DNA of 17,445 bases, from the NCBI GenBank assembly GCA_028687205.1, contig JAQUAP010000024.1, forward strand, positions 1 to 17,445, written 5' to 3'. Positions 14,033 to 17,445 of the stretch are shown piece by piece. Numbering within the stretch: the first letter of the stretch is position 1; every line of letters begins with the position of its first letter. Source of the stretch: Candidatus Omnitrophota bacterium. GTDB taxonomy: Bacteria; Omnitrophota; Gorgyraeia; Gygaellales; Profunditerraquicolaceae. The notes beneath the pieces are model-generated. The model saw only the letters and a program-made list of their open reading frames with translations, had not been told where the DNA came from and did not search any database. The position numbers and the translations under genes are program-made.

Positions 14033-15759
14033 TTTAGTATCTCCCTTAACTTCGCCTGGGCGAACTCTTCTACTTTACTCCCTGTAGAAAACTCTAATGC
14101 CTCATTGGCAATACTTTGAGCCTCTTTCAGGGTAACTGAACGAATCAAAAACTTCAGTTCCGGTATAACCTGCGGCGGCATACTGAATTCATCCAGGCCT
14201 AAGCCTAAAAGTATCAATGCCAAGCCCGGCTCTCCGGCCATTTCTCCGCACATCCCCACATTAATATCGGCATTATGCGCGGCATCAATAATATGCTTGA
14301 TCAGGCGTAACACCGCCGGATGCGTAGGCTCATAAAGATAGGCTACTTTTTCATTGGCGCGGTCAACCGCCAGGGCATATTGGATCAAGTCATTGCTCCC
14401 GATACTAAAGAAATCCGCTTCTTTGGCCAATATATCCGCGGTCATTGCCGCCGAAGGGACTTCGATCATCGCGCCGACCTGGATATCCTCATCAAAAAGT
14501 ATGCCCTTGGCCCTGAGTTCATTTTTGGCCTCCTCAAGTATTTTATTGGCCTGCCTTAACTCTTCAATGCCTGAAATCATCGGATACATCAGCCTTAAGT
14601 TACCGTGCACCGAGGCCCTGAGGATCGCCCTGAGCTGCAATTTAAATATATCCGGCCGCGCCAGGCAAAAACGGATCGCCCGCCAGCCTAAAAACGGATG
14701 CATCTCATGCGGGATTTCAAACTGCGACAGGAATTTATCTCCGCCCAAATCCAGCGTGCGGATAATTACCGGGTAAGGACTCATCTCCTCGGCTACATAT
14801 TTGTAGGCCTGGTAATGGTCCTCTTCGGTAGGCAGGTCTTTCCTGTTCATGTAAAAGAACTCGGTACGGTAAAGACCGATGCCCTCGCCTCCGTGCAGTT
14901 TTACCGCCGGCACTTCATCGGGAAATTCAATGTTGGCATTGATTTCAATTTTATTGCCGTCCAGGGTAACCGCGGGAAGGTCTTTGGCAGAAAGGAACTT
15001 CTCGGTTACCCCTTTTAATTTTATTTCTTCGCCATGGTATGACTCAAGGGTCGCTTCATCCGGGTTAACAATGATAATGCCCAGGGTACCGTCTACAATG
15101 AGCATATCCCCCTGGTTGATCTTTAAGGTAGCGTCTTCGGCTCCGACTACAGCCGGTATCTCGAGGGATTTGGCCATAATCGCGGTATGCGAAGTCTTGC
15201 CTCCGATATCCGTAACAAACCCGGCGACATTATTTTTATGCATTGCCGCGGTATCCGACGGAGAAAGGTCATGGGCGACCACGATAACCCGCTCCTTTAA
15301 ATCTCCCAGGCCCTTTCTCTCCTTACCCAGAAGATTGCGCAGAATCCTCTTGCCCACATCATTGATATCGGCAATGCGCTCCTTAAGGTATTCGTCTTCT
15401 ATCTTGGCGAATACGGAAACATATTTCTTTAAAACCTCCTGGAATATAAAAGCGACGTTAAGCTTGTCTTTTTTGAGGCGGGAGATCACCTCTTCAATGA
15501 GCATACGGTCTTCCAGGACCAAGAGGTGGGCGTCAAAAATCTGGGCTTCTTCCTGGCCCATCTCCGCGCCTATCCTTTTCTGTAATTCAATGATTTCCCT
15601 GCGCGTCTTGATCAACGCCTCTTCAAAGAGTTGTATCTGGACAGCTATCTCCTGGTCGCTGATCGCCTCCCTGGGGATAATAAATTCTTCCTTGCCTACC
15701 TTGTAGGCTATGCCTATACTAATCCCGCTGGCGGCAGCTATGCCTTTAATCTGGTTCAT
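14029..15759 (-). CDS. ptsI: PTS enzyme I (phosphoenolpyruvate-protein phosphotransferase)
   Basis: Transfers phosphate from PEP to HPr; the entry point of the PTS phosphorelay (cytoplasmic dimer). The 576 residues have normal length. The N-terminal HPr-binding and swivel domain carries phospho-accepting His191 in GGKTSHTAIMA (186-196). The C-terminal PEP barrel has GLYRTEF, RTLDLGGDK (334-342), GSNDLIQYALAVDR (454-467) and GMCGEMAGE (502-510) with the catalytic Cys504. All key residues are present, so it should be active. The ATG overlaps the ptsH stop by 4 nt (ATGA) with GAGGA upstream. No EIIA, EIIB or EIIC gene is in the window, so the output may be regulation rather than sugar uptake. 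Confidence 0.96.
   Translation of the reverse strand: MNQIKGIAAASGISIGIAYKVGKEEFIIPREAISDQEIAVQIQLFEEALIKTRREIIELQKRIGAEMGQEEAQIFDAHLLVLEDRMLIEEVISRLKKDKLNVAFIFQEVLKKYVSVFAKIEDEYLKERIADINDVGKRILRNLLGKERKGLGDLKERVIVVAHDLSPSDTAAMHKNNVAGFVTDIGGKTSHTAIMAKSLEIPAVVGAEDATLKINQGDMLIVDGTLGIIIVNPDEATLESYHGEEIKLKGVTEKFLSAKDLPAVTLDGNKIEINANIEFPDEVPAVKLHGGEGIGLYRTEFFYMNRKDLPTEEDHYQAYKYVAEEMSPYPVIIRTLDLGGDKFLSQFEIPHEMHPFLGWRAIRFCLARPDIFKLQLRAILRASVHGNLRLMYPMISGIEELRQANKILEEAKNELRAKGILFDEDIQVGAMIEVPSAAMTADILAKEADFFSIGSNDLIQYALAVDRANEKVAYLYEPTHPAVLRLIKHIIDAAHNADINVGMCGEMAGEPGLALILLGLGLDEFSMPPQVIPELKFLIRSVTLKEAQSIANEALEFSTGSKVEEFAQAKLREILK
14041..14047 (-). promoter_or_regulatory. Shine-Dalgarno before the ATA start of the nucleotidyltransferase
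   Basis: AAGGGAG at the end of ptsI, 8 nt before the ATA at 14032-14030. A good site at standard spacing supports initiation at this non-standard codon. Confidence 0.6.
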
Positions 15760-16025
15760 CTGTCTTCCTCGCTGGTAACAATCTTCTCTAACTCCTGCAC
15801 CGCTAAATGCGCATCATCCCCTTCGGCCTCAATGATAATAATACTGTCCTTTTCCGCGCCGAGCATAAGTATGCCCATAATCGATTTGCCGTTGACTTCC
15901 TCCTCATCCCGCTTAACGGTGATCCGGGAGTCAAACTTATTGGCTACCTGCACAAATAAAGCTGCCGGCCGCGCATGTAGTCCCTGGCGATTCTTGACGG
16001 TTAATTGTTTTCTTATCACGCTCAT
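15756..16025 (-). CDS. ptsH: HPr phosphocarrier protein
   Basis: Small carrier that accepts phosphate from enzyme I on a histidine. From the ATG at 16025 it is 89 residues, normal for HPr; a TTG immediately upstream (16028) would add one residue. The active loop is QGLHARPAALF with His17, equivalent to the usual His15, and Arg19. The regulatory segment NGKSIMGILML keeps Ser48, equivalent to Ser46, the target of HPr kinase, so ATP-dependent regulation is possible. No kinase gene is visible. A distant AAGGAT is the only ribosome site candidate. It lies downstream of yvcK and overlaps ptsI by 4 nt, recalling both ptsHI operons and the yvcK-crh neighbourhood of Firmicutes. Confidence 0.95.
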   Translation of the reverse strand: MSVIRKQLTVKNRQGLHARPAALFVQVANKFDSRITVKRDEEEVNGKSIMGILMLGAEKDSIIIIEAEGDDAHLAVQELEKIVTSEEDR

Positions 16026-16164
16026 CAAAATAAATTAATCCTTCGCTTCTCCGATTTAAAGTTCAAAATCTGTTATCTATCGCTTCGCATTCGCTCAGGA
16101 TTAATACTGAGCGGCGTATAATTTTTGCGCCCTAAAGGGCGGGGCCTGAACGCCGGCGAATGTA
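16026..16164. other. yvcK-ptsH spacer with two small inverted repeats
   Basis: The longest non-coding stretch in the window (139 nt) and the most likely place for a promoter of the ptsH-to-aldolase unit. It contains CGCTCAG/CTGAGCG (16092-16098 with 16107-16113, 8-nt loop) and CGCCC/GGGCG (16128-16132 with 16137-16141, TAAA loop). Neither is followed by a T-run in the minus direction. A weak TTGAAC with AAGGAT 17 nt downstream could be a sigma70-like promoter, but the -10 match is poor. No open reading frame or RNA family was recognised. Confidence 0.5.
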
Positions 16165-17409
16165 TTAAATCTCCTCAATTAATCCCAATATGATCCTGGC
16201 CAATTTTTCCGCGTCGTGCCTGATGACGCCGTCTTCAACCGTCGCGAAATCGTCTTCAATCACGCGGTACCCCATATCTTCTATTTTTTTTCTATCGTTA
16301 GCTACCAGGCGCGCGCCCTGCTGTATGTATCGTTTAAGCGCAGCCGGCGGTATCTCGCCTGTATTTACGATGCAATAATCAAGGATCCGCTGATGCGAGT
16401 GCGCTACAAGTACCTTAATATGTTCTGAAGCGCTAAAACCGTCGGTCTCTCCCGGCTGGGTCATCGCGTTGCATACGTATACCTTAAGCGCCTGCGCAGA
16501 AGCAACCGCCTCGCTAATCTCGGGTATCAACAGGTTAGGGATAATGCTCGTGTACAAAGAACCGGGGCCCAAGACGATAATCCGCGCTTCTTTTATCGCT
16601 TTAATCGCGTCGGGTGTCGCCGACGAATGCGCGGGATTAAGATAGACCTTATTTATCGAACGTTGCGTTTTAGGGATCTGGTTCTCGCCTACCGTGGTCG
16701 AGCCATCCTTATGTTCGGCAACCAAGACCACCTTATTCAGGGTCGACGGGATAACCTGGCCCCTGAGCGCCAGGACCTTGCTGGTCTCCTTGATCGCTTT
16801 CTCAAAATCTCCGGTCAATTGCGTCATCACGGTGATAAAAAGGTTCCCGAAGCTGTGCCCCGCCAATTCGGAATTTGTCGTAAAGCGGAACTGGAATAAA
16901 TCCCGCATCAGCGCCGGGGCATCCGCTAAAGCCACCAGGCAGTTGCGGATATCACCCGGAGGGAGCATCCCGAACTCTTCCCTGATCCTGCCCGAAGAGC
17001 CGCCGTCATCGGCAACCGTAACAATGGCCGAAAGGTTAGTGGTGAGCTGCTTTAATCCGGTTAATAAGACCGACAAGCCCGTCCCTCCGCCGATAACGAC
17101 AATCCTGGGGCCGCGGGAGAGCTGCCTATTCTGATAAATTATGTCAAAAAGCTCTTCGCCGCCTCTTGAAGAAGGCACAAATGCGGCAATAAAAGAACGC
17201 ATCATCCTTTTTATGCCTAATATCAATATGATGATACCGGAAAATAAAATTATGGAGTCCAGTATCTGGATGCCCAGAAATTCCTCGGCGCGCAGATGGC
17301 CGGTAGCAAAAATTAAAAGTAAAACGCCAAAAATACCCAGGCCGATCCAGCGTTTAACTCCTATACCGGGATAAAACCACTTAAGCATATTATGTATTTT
17401 TTTAGTCAT
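16165..17409 (-). CDS. yvcK: YvcK/GlmR-type CofD-like regulator with N-terminal membrane anchor
   Basis: YvcK (gluconeogenesis factor, GlmR) proteins bind nucleotide-sugars and link carbon supply to cell-wall precursor synthesis. In these 414 residues the core begins near residue 100: RIVVIGGGTGLSVLL (102-116), TVADDGGSSGRIREEFGMLPP (131-151), DIRNCLVALA, HSFGNLF (185-191), GPGSLYTSIIPNLL and CNAMTQPGETDG. About 100 residues precede it, with two hydrophobic helices at about 19-37 and 49-67, so the core is probably held at the inner membrane, cytoplasmic side. The Bacillus protein lacks this anchor. The ATG has only a weak AAG upstream. The order yvcK then ptsH suggests a common role in carbon-flux sensing. 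A true CofD transferase is unlikely. Confidence 0.93.
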   Translation of the reverse strand: MTKKIHNMLKWFYPGIGVKRWIGLGIFGVLLLIFATGHLRAEEFLGIQILDSIILFSGIIILILGIKRMMRSFIAAFVPSSRGGEELFDIIYQNRQLSRGPRIVVIGGGTGLSVLLTGLKQLTTNLSAIVTVADDGGSSGRIREEFGMLPPGDIRNCLVALADAPALMRDLFQFRFTTNSELAGHSFGNLFITVMTQLTGDFEKAIKETSKVLALRGQVIPSTLNKVVLVAEHKDGSTTVGENQIPKTQRSINKVYLNPAHSSATPDAIKAIKEARIIVLGPGSLYTSIIPNLLIPEISEAVASAQALKVYVCNAMTQPGETDGFSASEHIKVLVAHSHQRILDYCIVNTGEIPPAALKRYIQQGARLVANDRKKIEDMGYRVIEDDFATVEDGVIRHDAEKLARIILGLIEEI

Positions 17410-17445
17410 CTTAATTCTTTAAAAAAGGCACTTCTTAAGAAAAAG
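17410..17445. other. Leader of yvcK at window edge
   Basis: 36 nt before the yvcK ATG. Read on the minus strand it contains TTCTTAAGAA and then CCTTTTTT, which could be the tail of a terminator of an upstream unit, but too little is visible to decide. Confidence 0.25.

Noticed and set aside
14879..15706. A 275-codon plus-strand open frame opposite ptsI
   Set aside because: It is fully antisense to an intact enzyme I with all motifs, its translation is Ser/Ile-rich without family resemblance, and it has no neighbours on that strand.
16117..16122. TATAAT on the plus strand as a promoter -10 box
   Set aside because: The plus strand carries no gene downstream, no -35 box stands 16-18 nt upstream, and it would transcribe antisense to yvcK.

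Overview
The window is a densely packed block of bacterial housekeeping metabolism. Every convincing gene lies on the minus strand, so transcription reads from the high-coordinate end to the low-coordinate end. Sixteen protein genes are visible and only the last (malQ) is cut by the window edge. No rRNA, tRNA, CRISPR array, transposase or phage gene was found. GC content looks moderate. The mix of a membrane-anchored YvcK, HPr/EI with no visible sugar permease, a short archaeal/Thermotoga-like SAH hydrolase and NADH-type biosynthetic dehydrogenases would suit an uncultivated Gram-negative anaerobe, for example an Omnitrophota-like lineage. That assignment is a guess from gene style; no marker gene here proves it.

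Layout in direction of transcription: (a) yvcK, a membrane-anchored CofD-like regulator, then a 139-nt spacer. (b) ptsH and ptsI, then a sugar-phosphate nucleotidyltransferase that appears to start on AUA, then metK, ahcY, pfkA and a long class II aldolase. These seven genes overlap by 4 nt or are separated by at most 26 nt, so they look like one transcription unit joining PTS-type phosphorelay, nucleotide-sugar synthesis, the SAM cycle and the committed part of glycolysis. (c) A palindromic element, then ilvD-ilvB-ilvN, an imperfect hairpin, then ilvC, then a second copy of the palindromic element. The complete ilv set is therefore bracketed by two near-identical inverted repeats. (d) leuA, aroE, a prepilin peptidase and the N-terminal part of a 4-alpha-glucanotransferase, again with 4-nt overlaps or short gaps.

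Working together, IlvB/IlvN, IlvC and IlvD make the 2-keto acids of valine and isoleucine, and LeuA diverts 2-ketoisovalerate to leucine. PfkA and the aldolase form a glycolytic pair, and MetK/AhcY make SAM and recycle its by-product. HPr keeps both the PEP-phosphorylated histidine and the regulatory serine, and it lies directly downstream of YvcK, which recalls the yvcK/crh association in Firmicutes.

The points most worth a second look are: the paired palindromes around the ilv block; a probable AUA start codon in an ATAA overlap; cofactor-binding loops of both IlvC and AroE that carry acidic residues where NADP-type enzymes have phosphate-binding residues; and an Asn in the PfkA motif that is normally GGDGS.
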